64,000 bases of DNA from Erythrophleum ivorense (GCA_026724425.1 JAIUCV010000007.1:22783286-22847285); one strand, 5' to 3'; counted from the first letter of the stretch, positions 12,861-25,344 are shown. Numbers and translations: made by a program. The notes: generated from the sequence alone by a model not told the origin.

Positions 12861-13669
12861 CTTTGTGAAAAAATTTGCAATAATTTCTTATGTTATGCTT
12901 AGTTTAGATACTATGAATGAAACTAGAATATTTCTTCACCATGTTGTGTTTACTCTTTCATTTTATTCTTTGAACACAACATCTTTGCTTCCACAATCAA
13001 TTAGCACTTTACAAAAAATTGAATTAGGAACCATTTTGGAATCCAAAAGCATCACCAACCATTTTAGAATCCATATATGCATTAAACTATGCAATTTACA
13101 AAGTCCATTGGTAAGTATAGTCCAAACTTTTAGGGACATCACTTCTAAAAGATATTGTAAGACACATAACTTGATATGGTAGTCTATTCATCTTGCAAAA
13201 ACAGTTGAAGATTATGCTAGTTTGGATAATTTGGTTATGCTGATAATTTCATTATGTAGTTAAAATAAGTTTTTGTAGGATAATTTGATTATGTTAATTA
13301 AATAGGTATAACTTTAATATATATAATAAGGATGTTTGAATGAAAGTAAATAGTACTTATTTTAGACATTTTTTTTCATGTCACAGTAAAGATTGACATG
13401 CATATTTCTCTTATCTTATGAATTTTGACTTTATGTTGTTGGGTCATCAAAAATTACCATTTGTTTTTACAAAAGTCTTTTTATTAATCTTTATTTGTAA
13501 AAGTTTCTTTTGTGAGTTTTGACATGATTTAAAAGTCAATTATGTCCCACCTACCACAGTTATGCATTCAAATTATCTATAGTTTTTGGTACCTGCCTTC
13601 TCTAAGCTTAAAGAAAAGCATAACTTGCTAGAAGACATTTTGTACAAGATGATATTAAAGGTGGAAATG

Positions 13670-13875
13670 ACATAGGGCTGAAGTCTCAAGTTTGTAGATT
13701 CAAGTATCAAGTAGTTTATTTGAAGAGCAACTAAATTTTCAACTTTGAAGTTTCAATACCAACTAAAGTTTTAATTGTCAAGATTCATGTTTCAAGTTTC
13801 AAGCTAAAGCAAATTTCAAGTTTATAATTTCAAGTTTCAAGCCAAACAAGTTTTAAGTTTCAAGTATCAATTTAG
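13670..13875 (+). repeat. Degenerate CAAGTTTC-rich stretch, copy 1
   Basis: A run of imperfect CAAGTTTC/AAGTTTCAAG words (for example 13795-13805 and 13850-13862), AT-rich and non-coding. Partner at 18570-18770. Confidence 0.7.
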
Positions 13876-15739
13876 GATAGGTGTATGTAATGTTGAATTG
13901 GAATTGACATATAGAATAGTTCAAGCCTGTACATAAAAGTTTAGAAAAGGAGAATGCTTTATGTTTTTATGAATTTTAATGGAACTTTAGAATAGGTTTA
14001 AGCTATACAAGGCAATGTAGTTGACTACCTAAATGTGTATTTTTGCCATATAACTATATTGAAGATTTTACTTGCAATAAAGTGTGGTATTTCTCTTCTA
14101 ATGGAAGTGTACATTTGTTTTTTAGGTTTTTATATGAAACAAAACACATATAATTACCATAAAGTATATTACAAAAAGATAGATGGCTAACATATTCATT
14201 ATAAAACATGAGTTGATCAATTTTCACTATTGCTAAGATCTGGAACATCATCACATAGGCAACATACTTCAAGTGATTGTACAAGTTGATCATCTGGTGC
14301 CTCTATTGCAAATGGTTTTAGATTAGAACATCCAACTTTCAACCAACATTAAAAAAAAAGAGTTTTAGCTATAACTAACCATTAAGTAACTAGTAAAATT
14401 GTTATAACCAAATTATGTCAAAGTATCATCATTATCCTACACAATAAATGGAAATATTACCTTGTTTCATTGCAAGCACATAAGTAGACTAACTGAATGT
14501 TGACAAGAATATCTATACATACCATGACTTGTTGACTATAGGGAATAGAAACACTTGTGAAAGCTATTGGCTAGGGTGTGATCTTACAAGGAATTTAATA
14601 CTAACAATGACTTAATAAAGTTAGTAGGCTAATAAATGAAAATGAGATGAACTTTAAATACCCTAAATTGTTGAAAGCAAGGAACATTAACACTTGAGAA
14701 AGCCATTGGATAGAGGACTTCATATTGCATTTGACTTTGAGCCATGGTATGATCCTACACATAAACATTAAAAAAGAAAATGAAAGGGAAACATGGGCAA
14801 ATAAGTAAATTATTGTGAAGGGTTATCGTGTTGATTTTATAAAGTATAAAACTTGAATTTTTCTTTTTTCTTTTTTCTCTTTGGTCGACCCTCAACCCAA
14901 CCTTTTTCTCATTTTGAACACTTTGTATCCTCGATTTGCTTGAATCTCTTCACTTGTGTCATGTATTCATTGCCCCATGCTTCATTGTGGAAGGATCCAT
15001 GTCATTGTTCATACTTCTTTGCTTCACTGTGGAAGGACTCGTATGCTATGTAGGTATCTTTAAAATAAAATTTTATCAAAATATATGTTTTGTATAATAA
15101 ATAATTTCATTTTGTATAGTTCCTTCAAAATTTTGATATATTTTTAATTTTATCTTTTTTATGTATCATGATTTTTTAAGATTAAAAAATAAAAATTTCA
15201 TATTTTAAAAATATTTGAAAATATTTTAATGTATTTTTAAATTTTTAATAAAAAAATAAAATATTTTAATATATTTTTACACTAAAAATATTATGGTCAT
15301 TTATTTATTTTTTCTTTCTATTCTTACATATTTTTTATCCATTAAAATACAAAAATAGAATAGAATATCTATTCTTTTTTATAGCATACCAAACATAATT
15401 ATTTTATTCCATCAAAACTTATTTGTATTCTCAATCACATTCACATTTCTATTTTATAAAAATTATTTTATGAATCAAATGGGAATATTAATTTAAACAT
15501 GGTGCCTGATTAAGACAAATGCATAACATATTGAACAATGCTATGCTATATGCACTAGTCCAAATTTTTTTACAGTTGAATCTTTTTTATATTTATAGAA
15601 ATTATTATTATTATAGATTGTGACCGTGAAAAATCCAATCTCAAAGCTAATCACCATATGCATACTTGACAAAGGCATAAGCCTATAAAATAGTTCAAAG
15701 ATAACAAGAGAAAACAACTAATAATGATGAGAGCCAACA

Positions 15740-15955
15740 CTCGAGCATCTACCAGCTACCATAAGTGAGTAGTGCAAGTAGTGCAATTAAGATGCAAAAC
15801 TTTCTCATTGCTATCTTCCAAAGAATAATCCACTAAAGTGACAAAATGCTATCCTTCCCATTTATGACTCCATATAAAAGCAAGGCCTTCTATACTAATG
15901 CCATTAAACCATTATCCTCAATAAATTTTGGGGGAAACCTCTGTCTCTAAATAAT
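15740..15955 (-). pseudogene. LINE endonuclease fragment, duplicated copy
   Basis: Nucleotide homolog of 6745-6980 (shared CATTAAACCATTATCCTCAA and neighbouring sequence). The reading frame is more broken here by substitutions and a deletion near 15935. It is recognisable mainly through its partner. Confidence 0.4.
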
Positions 15956-17689
15956 TTTCTTTTTTTGGTTACAAGGACAAAGAAAGAAAGTTAAAACATA
16001 ATATTGGAACTACTAAAAGAAAATGGGGCTTCTTCTTTAAAGATATGCATCTCCGAGCTGTCTCTAAGCTTCTAGGATCAAGCCTTCCTGAAAGGAGCTA
16101 AAATCAGAGATTTAATTTAGAAATATCTATCAAGAATGTGAGAATACTAGTCCCTTGGGCGACGTGGAATGTCTACTTGAGAATTTTATTGATTAAGTTG
16201 ATACAAAAGCTTAAACTTAAAACTTTCAAAATCTAACAGCTAGTAATTTTTAAATGACTAGGAATTTTAGTTATTATTACTCAGCAGTTAAGGTTATTTT
16301 GAAAATAAAAAGCTTTTATTTTTACACATTTTAGAGTTGTCTTGGTTATTTTTCTGTTTTAAGATATTTGTTTCTTGTTTTATAATATTTATTTTTATTC
16401 CTATAAATACCCTATAATTAATTATTAATAGAACAATATTTTAGTCTTATATTTTATTCTTGTTACATTTTATAATTGTGAAAATGTGTTTTGTTATTGA
16501 AAAATATGCCACATTGCGTCATCGAGAAAGAGATAAACGTCCTAAAATAACCTGTCTTTTACCAGCATAAAAGGACTATGCCTTGAAGCTGATCATCTTA
16601 ACTCATCCATTCATGTCATCTAGTGGCCAATGTTGGGACACGTCACACACTACGTGAAACACACTATTTCAACTTAGTGAAACGATGCATTTTGAATAGA
16701 CAAGTTTGAGGCCCTTAGAGCTCAATGAAATGAACCATCTTAGGGGAATGAAATTGGGGCAATTGCAGAAGGCATAGTGAAGGCAAAACCCAAATGTAGT
16801 GAAACTGGGAAAATGAAAAAGCTCTCTCCTCTTCCCCTCACAAGTTGGATTCTAAGGTATGATCAATATTTTCAAATGGGTTAGCTTATCATTTTCTTTG
16901 TTTTCTATATTTTTGGTAGATGTGTTAATTCTTCAAACTTTGTTTTCTCAAGATTGCAAGTTAATTGTTGGGTGCCTGCTACTCTTATTGGAACCTTATG
17001 AAGCTTGTTTTGCTTTTGTTTGTAGTTTGAAAAGGGTGCTCCTCATTAGCATTAGTGAGATGTGTGTATGTAACCATGTAGTGGTGACATGGCATTCTAG
17101 GACTCTTCTTTTACATGATTTATCAAGCCCAAACTACCTACTACGTTGCAAATTGTTCATTCATTGTTGTTGCGAAAATACCTTATATCTTTCATACTTT
17201 GCTTCATAGTTAACCTTTTCTTTATTACAACACTTCCCCGATATGTTGTTCCCTAAAAGTGCATAAGCTAAGATGAATTTGTATAAGCCAATATTAGATT
17301 TTGAAATGTGTCTTCAAACATTTAACATTTAGTTAGGACAGTATGTGAAGACCAGACTATGATAGATAATTGTTAACACAAATTTAAAGCTATTTGTTTC
17401 TTTACCTGACACTTAATGGGAATTTTTTTTTATTAATTTATGGATGGAGACATGTTAAAAGTGCAACATTAAAATTATTTTCAAGGGAACAAAAAGATCA
17501 AATTAAAAGAAGCTTTTTGTAAGTAACTAAATGAATAATTCACATATGAATAAAGATGAGAGTAGAATTTTCCTCAATAGAATTTTAATTTGTGTTACTA
17601 TTATTCATTGGTAAGAACTTAGACATTCCTTTATAATGTTATGTAGGTTGTCAATGCATAAATATTTTTCGTTAAAGGAATATTTACTA

Positions 17690-17790
17690 TTGCAGCAAAA
17701 TTGTCATAGAGATTTTAAGGTTGAAAATACACTCTTAAATGGTAGCATTGCACCACGCATTAAAATTTGTGACTTCATAATCATTTGCCT
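17690..17790 (+). pseudogene. SnRK2-type protein kinase catalytic-loop remnant, copy 2
   Basis: One frame reads CHRDFKVENTLLNGSIAPRI followed by KICDF. This matches the catalytic loop and DFG start of SnRK2 kinases (family pattern CHRDLKLENTLLDGS-APRLKICDFGYSKS). The Asp of HRD and the Asn partner are kept, but DFG reads DFI and the similarity stops there without a splice donor I trust. No other kinase domain parts are recognisable nearby. It appears to be an exon fragment trapped in the duplicated unit. It could have arrived by transposon capture, but no bounding element is visible. Confidence 0.65.
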
Positions 17791-18569
17791 TGTCATGACT
17801 ACTTTGTCAAAAAATTTTGTATTAATTTTCATGTTATACTCAATTTAGATAATATGAATGGAATTAGAATATTTCTTTACCAAGCTGTATTTACTCTTCC
17901 ATTTTATTCTTTGAACACAACATCTTTGCTTACACAATCAATTAGTACATTTCAAACAATTAAATCAGGAACTATTTTGGAATCCAAAAGCATCACCAAC
18001 CATTTTGGAATCCATAAGTGCCTTAAACTATATTACTTATAGAACCCATTGGTAAGCATAGTCTAAACTTTTAAGGACACCACTTCCAAAAGAGATCATG
18101 AGACCCATAACTTGATATGCTAGTTTATTCATCTTGCAAAAATAGTTAAAGATTATGCTAGTTAAGATAATTTGTTTATGCTAACTAAATAGGGATAAAT
18201 TTAATATATCTAATAAGGATGTTTGAATGAAAGTAAATAATACTTATTTTAGATCTTTTTTTCATGTAGCAATAAAGATTGAAAAGCATATTTCTCTTAT
18301 CTTATCAATTTTGACTTTATTTTGGGCCTTCAAAAATTATCATTTGTTTTTGCAAAAGTCAACTTGTTATTCTTTGTTTTTAGAAGTTTTTGTTGGGAGT
18401 TTTGACATGATTTAAAAGTCAATTATGTCCCACCTACCACAATTATGCATTGAAATTATCTATAGCTTTTTGGTACTTGTCTTTTTTAAGCTTAAAGAAG
18501 TCCACAACTTGCTAGTGGACATTTTATACAAGATGATATTAAAGGTGGAAATGACACAAGGCTTAAGTC

Positions 18570-18770
18570 TTAAGTTTGTAAATTCAAGTATCAAGTAGCT
18601 TGTCTGAAGAGCAACTAAATTTTTAACTTTGAACTTTGAAGTTTTAATACCAACTAAAGTTTCAATTGTTAAGATTCAAGATTCAAGATTCAAGTTTCAA
18701 GTCAAACAAGTTTCAAGTTCAAGTTTATAGTTTTAAGTTTCAAGCGAAACAAATCTCAAGTGTCAATTTA
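18570..18770 (+). repeat. Degenerate CAAGTTTC-rich stretch, copy 2
   Basis: Same word array as 13670-13875, with a different number of repeats (for example an extra AAGATTCAAGATTCAAG run at about 18672). The array has expanded and contracted since the duplication. Confidence 0.7.
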
Positions 18771-19349
18771 GAGTAGGTCTATGTAATTTTGAATTGGAAT
18801 AGAGATATAGAATAGTTTAAACCTATACATGGAAGTTTAGAAAGGGAGACTGCTTTATGATTTTATGAATTTTAATGAACTTTAGAATTGGTTGAAGCTA
18901 TACAGGGCAATGTAATTGATTGCCTAAATATGTATTTTTGTCATACATCTATATTAAAGATTTTCCTTGCAATAAAGTGTGGCATTTCTCTTCCAATAAA
19001 GGTATACATGTATTTTTTGGGTTTCTAAATAGAATAAAACACACACTTATATAATTACCACAAAGTATATTACAAAAAGATAGATGGCTAACATTTTCAT
19101 TATAAAACACAAGTTGATCAATTTTCACTATTGCCAAGAACTGTAACATCATCACATAGGCTAGGTACTTTTGGAGACTGTATGGATTGATCATTTAGTG
19201 CCCGTATTACAAACGGGAAACATATTAGAACATCTAACTTTCAACTGGCATGGAAAAAAATGGTTTCAATTAAAACTTACCATTAAGGAACTAGTAAAAT
19301 TACTATAACCAAATTGTGTCAAATTATCATCATTATCCTACACAATAAA

Positions 19350-22194
19350 TGTAACAACCTTATCTTCTAATCATTGTAATTATTACTAAATACATGATTA
19401 ATAATTAATGATCAAGGTTTAGAGTCGTTACAATTTGTTACATTATGAAAATATAGGAAAATTTGAACCTTGATATTAGGGTCATAATTAAATAATCACA
19501 AACGGGAGAATGCATAAAAGAGATTATACTATCATGAGGGGTTTATGATTCGTCCATCTATCAATTTCAACACACAAAACCTCTCATAAGTGTTCCTATA
19601 TCATTTCCTAGCATTACCATTGAAGGAACTAGGATTTCAAGGTAGTTTGAGAACTTGCACCGCGGGTCATACCATTCCCAGCACAGCTAAGTTGCTCTCT
19701 GGAATTACTGGGCAATGCCACGATGAGTTGGACCTGGCCGCAGCGAAAATGCCTCCTGGAGCTACTGTTCTAAATCCCATGACTCTCGCCTCGGCGTAAT
19801 ACACTCGCGCCATGGCGAGATTCACTACTAGATACCCCTTAGTTTGTTCCCTCGACTAGCGCTGCAGCGAGGTTTCATTCTGTTACTCTCTTGGGCGATT
19901 TTTTTCACTCTGAGTCGCGGTGAGTTTCCTCACGCCACAACGTTCCTCAACACTGTTACTCTAGAGGAAATTTTTATTTGCTTGTTCCGCAGTGATATTA
20001 CTCATGCCGCGGTGCCCCTCACCTCTATCACTCATTTGGCCGTGGCGGAGCCTTCTTAGCCGCGGTGTAACTCCCTCCTGTAACTACATCTCCCAAATTT
20101 CTTCCCCTACATTTCAATTCTCATCTTAAGACTACCCTAGGACAACTCCCACTAATTTTATATGACTCTAATGGTATTTATCTACCCTATACACCCAACT
20201 ATTCTACCATTACCAATTCAAAACTTAAGTGTAAATTTTCATAGAGTAATAGTAACAAGAATTCATGCACTATTAGAATTAAAATTCGATATACACTCTA
20301 TTAGAGGTTTCATACATCAATAGTTCATATTACATCTAATACATCACATAATTATATTTCCAACAGTATACCATACCATAAATTCAGCAAAATTCATACG
20401 TCAAGTGTTATGGGTTCATACATCTGATATCAAGCTAAAATGAGGTCTAACTCCTTAATGAATACACCCTAGGTAATCAAAATATAAGAGCCTACACTTA
20501 GCAACATGAATACATGATGATGCTATACAATAAGGAATACAAAATTTAGCATCTATACTAAATAAGTCAACCTATGTGTAGCCTTTTCCCCACATGTTAG
20601 AGCTCATGGATTTTCATTCACTTGCTTTCCCTTATCGTTACCTAAAGAACCTTCACCTGAAATATTAATCCCATAAAACAGGGTGAGATGCGAATCTCAG
20701 TAACCAAGAAAATTCCATCATATAATCCACTTTAATTAGCATACATGCATAATTTCACATAAGCATTAAAAGAACACCAGTCATATCAGTAAATAAAATA
20801 ATTAGGCTATCATGATCACTATCCCATACTAGCAATTATATTTTCATATGTTAAAAGCCATTAACACCACGAGAGGCCTGTCCACGGCACCTACTCCCCT
20901 TTGAGCATAATCAGAGCTTAGTGCATCTGGGGTTTGATCATAACCCGGTGCCCGATCGAAGCATATGCACAGGTGGTAGTCACACCACAACTCCACCATG
21001 GACTCACAAGGTCCAACACAATACAATAGATAGCCAATCAATTTATTCAACATTTCAAATCATTCATGTACAGCAAATATGAAATTAAAATAGATATATA
21101 CATGGAATTAATATGAACCCAGTTACCTCACTTATAGACAATTGCAACAGCCACCAATGGTACAAAAATCTCCCTAAAATCATAGCATCAGAAAATTACT
21201 ACTTTAATTCATCATTAATAGTTGCAACAAGTGTCCAAAGAATTTAACTTGCTAAGACTACCTAGGGAACACTTACCTAGCCACCACAAATCTCAAATTC
21301 GGATTGAAGTGTTCTCTACCAGAAACCTCAATATTTCACCTAAAATCCTAAGTAAATTCGTACAAAATTAATACCCATATTATAAATCAGCTATGAGGGT
21401 CTCAAACTAGCAAAGAAAGCATCAAAATGAAGGATTTATACTTACCTAATGTCAGCCCTAGCCTCAACCTACGAAATTTACCAAGAAAATCCCAAACAAC
21501 CATATTTCAGATTTTGGATATGGTGAAAATACTTCAAATGAAAAACTAATCGAATCAAAATGAAGAGAAGGATGAGAGGATTAAGTTATATAACTATTAC
21601 CTTAGCTGAATCTTGCTCTAGAAGTAGCAAAATATGAAAATATGCCAAGAACCCTAGAGCCTCCTTTGGGCCTCCAAATTTTTAGATGTGTGTTTGTGTT
21701 TCAGTAAATGGGGAAAAGGCTGAAGCATTAGGGTTTTAGTTGCATTTTAGTTGGGTCAAATATGGGTCATGGGTTGCTCCAAGGTCCAACTATTTGGGCT
21801 TCAAATTTTAGCTTTGTTGGGCCAGTTCTTATGTATTGGGCTGCTGAAATTCTATTAGGCCAGACTTAGTTTTAAGAACTCCATTGTTTGGGTCTACACA
21901 AGGTTCATTGGGCCATTCCTAAGAGCATATGCAAGTTGGGCCTTGGGTCTCTAACCCATCAAATCAAATTGGGTCTGCACCTACTTATTGGGTCTCCATT
22001 AGCCTCTTATCATGATCTCCTACATTAATTTGGGCCTAGATAAAATTTCTATCCCAATTAAATCTCAAACCCATATTAATAAATTTTATCTTTCTAAAAT
22101 CTCCTTTTACCTAACTTGCCCAATTATCCCATATTAATTATTCCTAATTAACCTAATCATGATTAACACCTTAATTAATTTTTGGGGTATTACA
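19350..22194 (-). mobile_element. LTR-type element (family A) copy 1, 2.85 kb, TSD ATAAA; likely solo LTR
   Basis: Begins TGTAATACCCCAAAAATTAA and ends GGTTGTTACA on the minus strand. It is flanked by perfect 5-bp duplications ATAAA (19345-19349 and 22195-22199), and it interrupts the duplication unit at a site that is uninterrupted in copy 1 (14447). TG...CA ends plus a 5-bp duplication are the integrase signature of LTR retrotransposons. No gag or pol, primer site or internal LTR pair is seen, so a solo LTR of a long-LTR (Ty3/gypsy-like) element is the simplest reading. A large non-autonomous derivative is the alternative. A second copy lies at 59218-62011 in the opposite orientation. Confidence 0.85.
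19655..20070. other. GC-rich CCGCGG-motif module inside family A element
   Basis: About 400 bp that is clearly richer in G+C than its surroundings. It repeats short words around GCCGCGGTG, GGCCGTGGCGG and CGCCATGGCG at intervals of about 20-45 bases. The equivalent module is at 61245-61700 in the other copy. CpG is kept although the element is probably silenced. Confidence 0.6.
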
Positions 22195-22949
22195 ATAAAT
22201 GTAAACATTACTTGTTTCATTGTAAGCACATAAGTAGACTAACCAAATGTTGACAAGAATATCTATACATATCATGAATTGTTGAATATAGGGCACGGAG
22301 ACACGTGTAGAAGCTACTAACGAGGGTATTCCATATAGCACTTAACTTTGTGCAATGATGTGATCCTACAAGGAATTTAATATCAATGATGCCTTAGTTA
22401 AGTTAGTAGGCTAAGAAATGGAAATGAGATGAACTTTAAATACCCTAAGTTGTTGAAAGTAAGGAACATTAACACTTGAGGAAGCCATTAGATAGGGGAC
22501 TCCATATTTTATTTGACTTTAAGCAATGGTGTGATCCTACATAGAAAACATTAAAAACAATGGCACTTGAATCATTCTTTTAGGAAAACAAGGGAAAAGT
22601 AATAAATTGCTATGAAAGGTTATCATAGATTGTTGTTGACTCTGTGAAGCATTGGCACTTGAATTTTTCCTTTTTTTTTCTTTGACTGACACTAAACCTA
22701 ACCTTTTTCTTATTTTGAATGTTTTGTACCCTCCATTTGCTTGAATCCTTTTACTTGTGCCACACATTCACTATGGAAGGACCTAGGTCATTATCTACAC
22801 TTATTTGCTTCTTTCATATATATGATACTTGTTTGCCCAACTTAGCAACAACTTTACAAAGAAACAAGAATGCTTCTTAACTGCTTGATACTTTAGTTGC
22901 TATCCTTATAAGCTCAGGACAAATTTCTCTATAGTGTTATGTAATAGCT

Positions 22950-25010
22950 AATTAGGCATATCCTTTAACTACATTTGCCTAAATATTGTCATCATTTCTT
23001 GCTTCTTTCATCCACCTTTTTAAAATGTACTTATTGGTCACTAGCTTAACATTCATGACAATAAACACATTAAGTGTATGACAATATAACAAACTAATGG
23101 TTTCAAACTTCTTATAAGAGCAAGAAATAGAATTCTGATCAAGATCAAATGATATCCTCTATTCTTTTGCTTAGGAAACCATCGTAATGACGTACTCAAA
23201 TAAGGGAGGAGTTTCATATCTATGCTTTATACAAGCAACGTCATATTTCTCCCACTCTTGTTGGATGAGGTCAAAAATAGTAGAGATGTAAATTTGTGCC
23301 ATTTGTTATAACATAGAGAAATATTGACTTTTTAATCTTAATAATTTTTGGTGGCCTTTAAATTTACATTCAACCAGGCATATCACCTATCTTCCACCAC
23401 ATTTTCAAAACACTTAAAGAACTTAACGATGTGTAATGTTGTAGTTGTACAACTCTTGATGTCTACATTTACACTTTTATTTAGTTGTGTACTATATATG
23501 CCTAGTGTGAAAGCTCTTTTCATGCAATATATTGCCCATTTTTCTTTTATATCGTACACATGGTCAAGTAAGCATTTTCATGAACATCATATCTTGTAAG
23601 CAAGTTGCTCCAAACTGCCTCAAATTATGCTTCCTCCTCATAATCATATACACATTTTCTAAAGTCAGTTAAGAAACGAGATTCACCTTTCATCAAGTTG
23701 CTTGCCTTGCACATAGTCCATTCCAAGTGGCCACGTCTAGATGGGTAAGATGAATGGATGAGTGAAAGGTGCCATGCCATGGAGTGAGGAATATCCTGAG
23801 TCTTATGTAAGACAACTAAATGCACCTTGAGGTGCTGCTGAGGAATTAGGGGCCGCATCGAAAGAGAAGGAACAACCTTTGAGTATAAAAAGTCTGGAGA
23901 GCCGTTTAAAGAAATGGATCCATCTTCCTTCCATTCTTTCGAGCACCTAGCAATGCTAGTGAAATAAGTCAATTAAGAAGGTTAATGAGCCGAACATTTG
24001 GGAAAACATACCTTGATGCAAACCTGTTCGAAACAAACCTATTCACCCCTTTGCAAATATTCCTAAGTACACAATCTATCTGTTTATCTCCTTGACTTCT
24101 TAAAGAAGAGTCTTACTGATCTCATCAAGCTTGTAAGTGCTTGGATTGTAGCTTTATCTTGATCTATGAAAACTGCTTAAGGTCTTTTTTATTTATGGGC
24201 TTTCAAGAAAGTTTCTAATAGCCACTTGAAAGACTTTTTAGTTTCATCTTATAATAAAGCAACCCCAAAAATCATTGCTAATCAATGATGATTGAATTCT
24301 ATAAACATCGCGAGTGGTCTATATGTATAGTTAGTACAATATATAGTGTCAAGGGCAACAAAGTCACTAAAGTAATGGTAATCAATAAGCATCCTTGTAT
24401 CTACCCAAAACACATTTGTTATTTGTTCATTTAAATCCATTTGATATGCATGATAGAATAATGGGTTTTTCACTAACTGTCGTTGAAAGTATTGCATCAA
24501 ACAACCTACTGTTCCATATACCAAGCTCCTTCGCCTTTTAGTCTAAAGGTAGTTTCTTTAATCCAAGCCGGTATAGGTAAGATTGTTTCTTCCTCGTGCT
24601 TCATGACTCATAAAGTCAAATGTGACTTTTTGTTGAAGGCCAGCATCATCTGCTAACTCGATCTAATGGCTTTGAACGTTAGAAATCTTTCCTTAAGATG
24701 TCAACATATGGGTTGTTTCTAGAAGATGAAGAATGTGGTTGAGTTTTTCCACAAATTCATGCACTCTAAATTTTCCATTGATGTTGATGACACTTAACCT
24801 TACTTGGCAATTAGCTCTAGTCTTATGTCAAGATTTAATTGTCTAATTATCTTTTTTGTCTACCTTCTACACACCTTGTTTGTAGCAAACAAACCTATAT
24901 GTCCTAATTGAACAACCATTTTTTTGGCTCTTGGTCACATACTATTTCCTCAACCTAAAACTTTCAAGTAGCCTTTAAACTATCAAACTCTATCCCTAAT
25001 TTTAGCTTCC
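22950..25010 (-). pseudogene. FAR1/FHY3-related (FRS) gene, Mutator-transposase-derived, broken
   Basis: FRS proteins are domesticated MULE transposases used as transcription factors. Domains in order on the minus strand, across many frame changes: FAR1 DNA-binding remnant with KLKLGIEFDSLKA (about 25000), TRANCQVRL and FVEKLNH (about 24735-24840); transposase domain in an open stretch at 24282-24524 (MQYFQRQLVKNPLFYHAYQM, DLNEQITNVFWVD, RPLAMFIEFNHH); SFKWLLETFLKAHK (about 24190-24230); CVYDYEEEA and AVWSNLLTRYDVHENA (about 23575-23660); and a SWIM-end block YILKRWMKEA (about 23000-23030). At least several frameshifts and stops occur. Full-length family members have about 650-850 codons, and the order and length fit one collapsed gene without introns. 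A related MULE transposase relic is the alternative. Confidence 0.82.
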
Positions 25011-25239
25011 CATCAACCTCCATATAATATCAATAAGCCTAGAATGATGAAAATAAACATATGAAAAATCATATGTCAACGACATTTTAATTAAAAATAA
25101 GTTTTAGGTGTTATTATTTTTATCACAAATAAATATAGTAAGGAACAATTTGCAAACACATAAAACATCAATAAAAAAACTAATATTTTAGTTTCTATTA
25201 TTAAAAATATGTTATACATAAAATATGATATGGATAAAA

Positions 25240-25333
25240 GTCACATGAAGGTAGCCCAAGTAGTAAGGGTGAGGTGGGAATATGAGTAGTGTCAAGGGTT
25301 CAATCCCTTCAATGTAATATATAAAAAAAATTC
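25240..25333 (+). mobile_element. tRNA-derived SINE, 94 bp, 11-bp target duplication
   Basis: It contains an internal pol III A-box-like TAGCCCAAGTAG (25252-25263) and B box GGTTCAATCCC (25298-25308), and ends in an A-rich tail (25321-25330). Identical 11-bp repeats TATGGATAAAA flank it (25229-25239 and 25334-25344), as expected for LINE-driven insertion. It is short for plant SINEs (usually 100-200 bp), so it may be 3' truncated. Inserted in AT-rich intergenic DNA. Confidence 0.72.
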
Positions 25334-25344
25334 TATGGATAAAA

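Larger units (their letters stand above)
5974..15041. repeat. Tandem duplication unit, copy 1 (about 5 kb plus copia insertion)
   Basis: Starts at TATGCTATGCAGGTATCTTT and aligns almost end to end with the block beginning at 15042. Matching landmarks: the AT-rich start (6000/15060), GATTGTGACCGTGAAAAATC (6619/15614), GAGAAAGAGATAAACGTCCT (11544/16523), a CAAGTTTC-rich stretch (13.7/18.6 kb) and GTTGACAAGAATATCTATAC (14498/22248). Mostly non-coding. It includes LINE and kinase remnants annotated separately. Excluding the insertion, the unit is about 5.0-5.2 kb. The two copies have drifted by many substitutions and small indels, so the duplication is old. Confidence 0.88.
15042..22815. repeat. 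Tandem duplication unit, copy 2 (about 4.9 kb plus LTR-type insertion)
   Basis: This is the second copy of the unit starting at 5974, directly abutting copy 1 (junction GGAAGGACTCG then TATGCTATGTAGG). It lacks the copia insertion of copy 1 and so serves as the empty site near 16054. It carries its own 2.85-kb insertion at 19350-22194. Similarity fades out near 22815 after the GAAGGACCTAGGTCATT landmark, whose partner is at about 14990. Confidence 0.87.

Noticed and set aside
12844..13182. 112-codon frame on the plus strand
   Set aside because: Counterpart in the second duplication unit (17785-18042) is shorter and not kept under coding constraint; no known domain.
16859..17209. 116-codon frame
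   Set aside because: Hydrophobic by composition, partner frame at 11955-12155 is broken, no splice or promoter context.
23348..23599. Plus-strand 83-codon frame
   Set aside because: Antisense of the FRS pseudogene (FKCFENVVEDR block).
25252..25308. Functional tRNA gene
   Set aside because: A and B boxes are present but there is no cloverleaf or acceptor stem; the flanking duplication and A tail fit a SINE.
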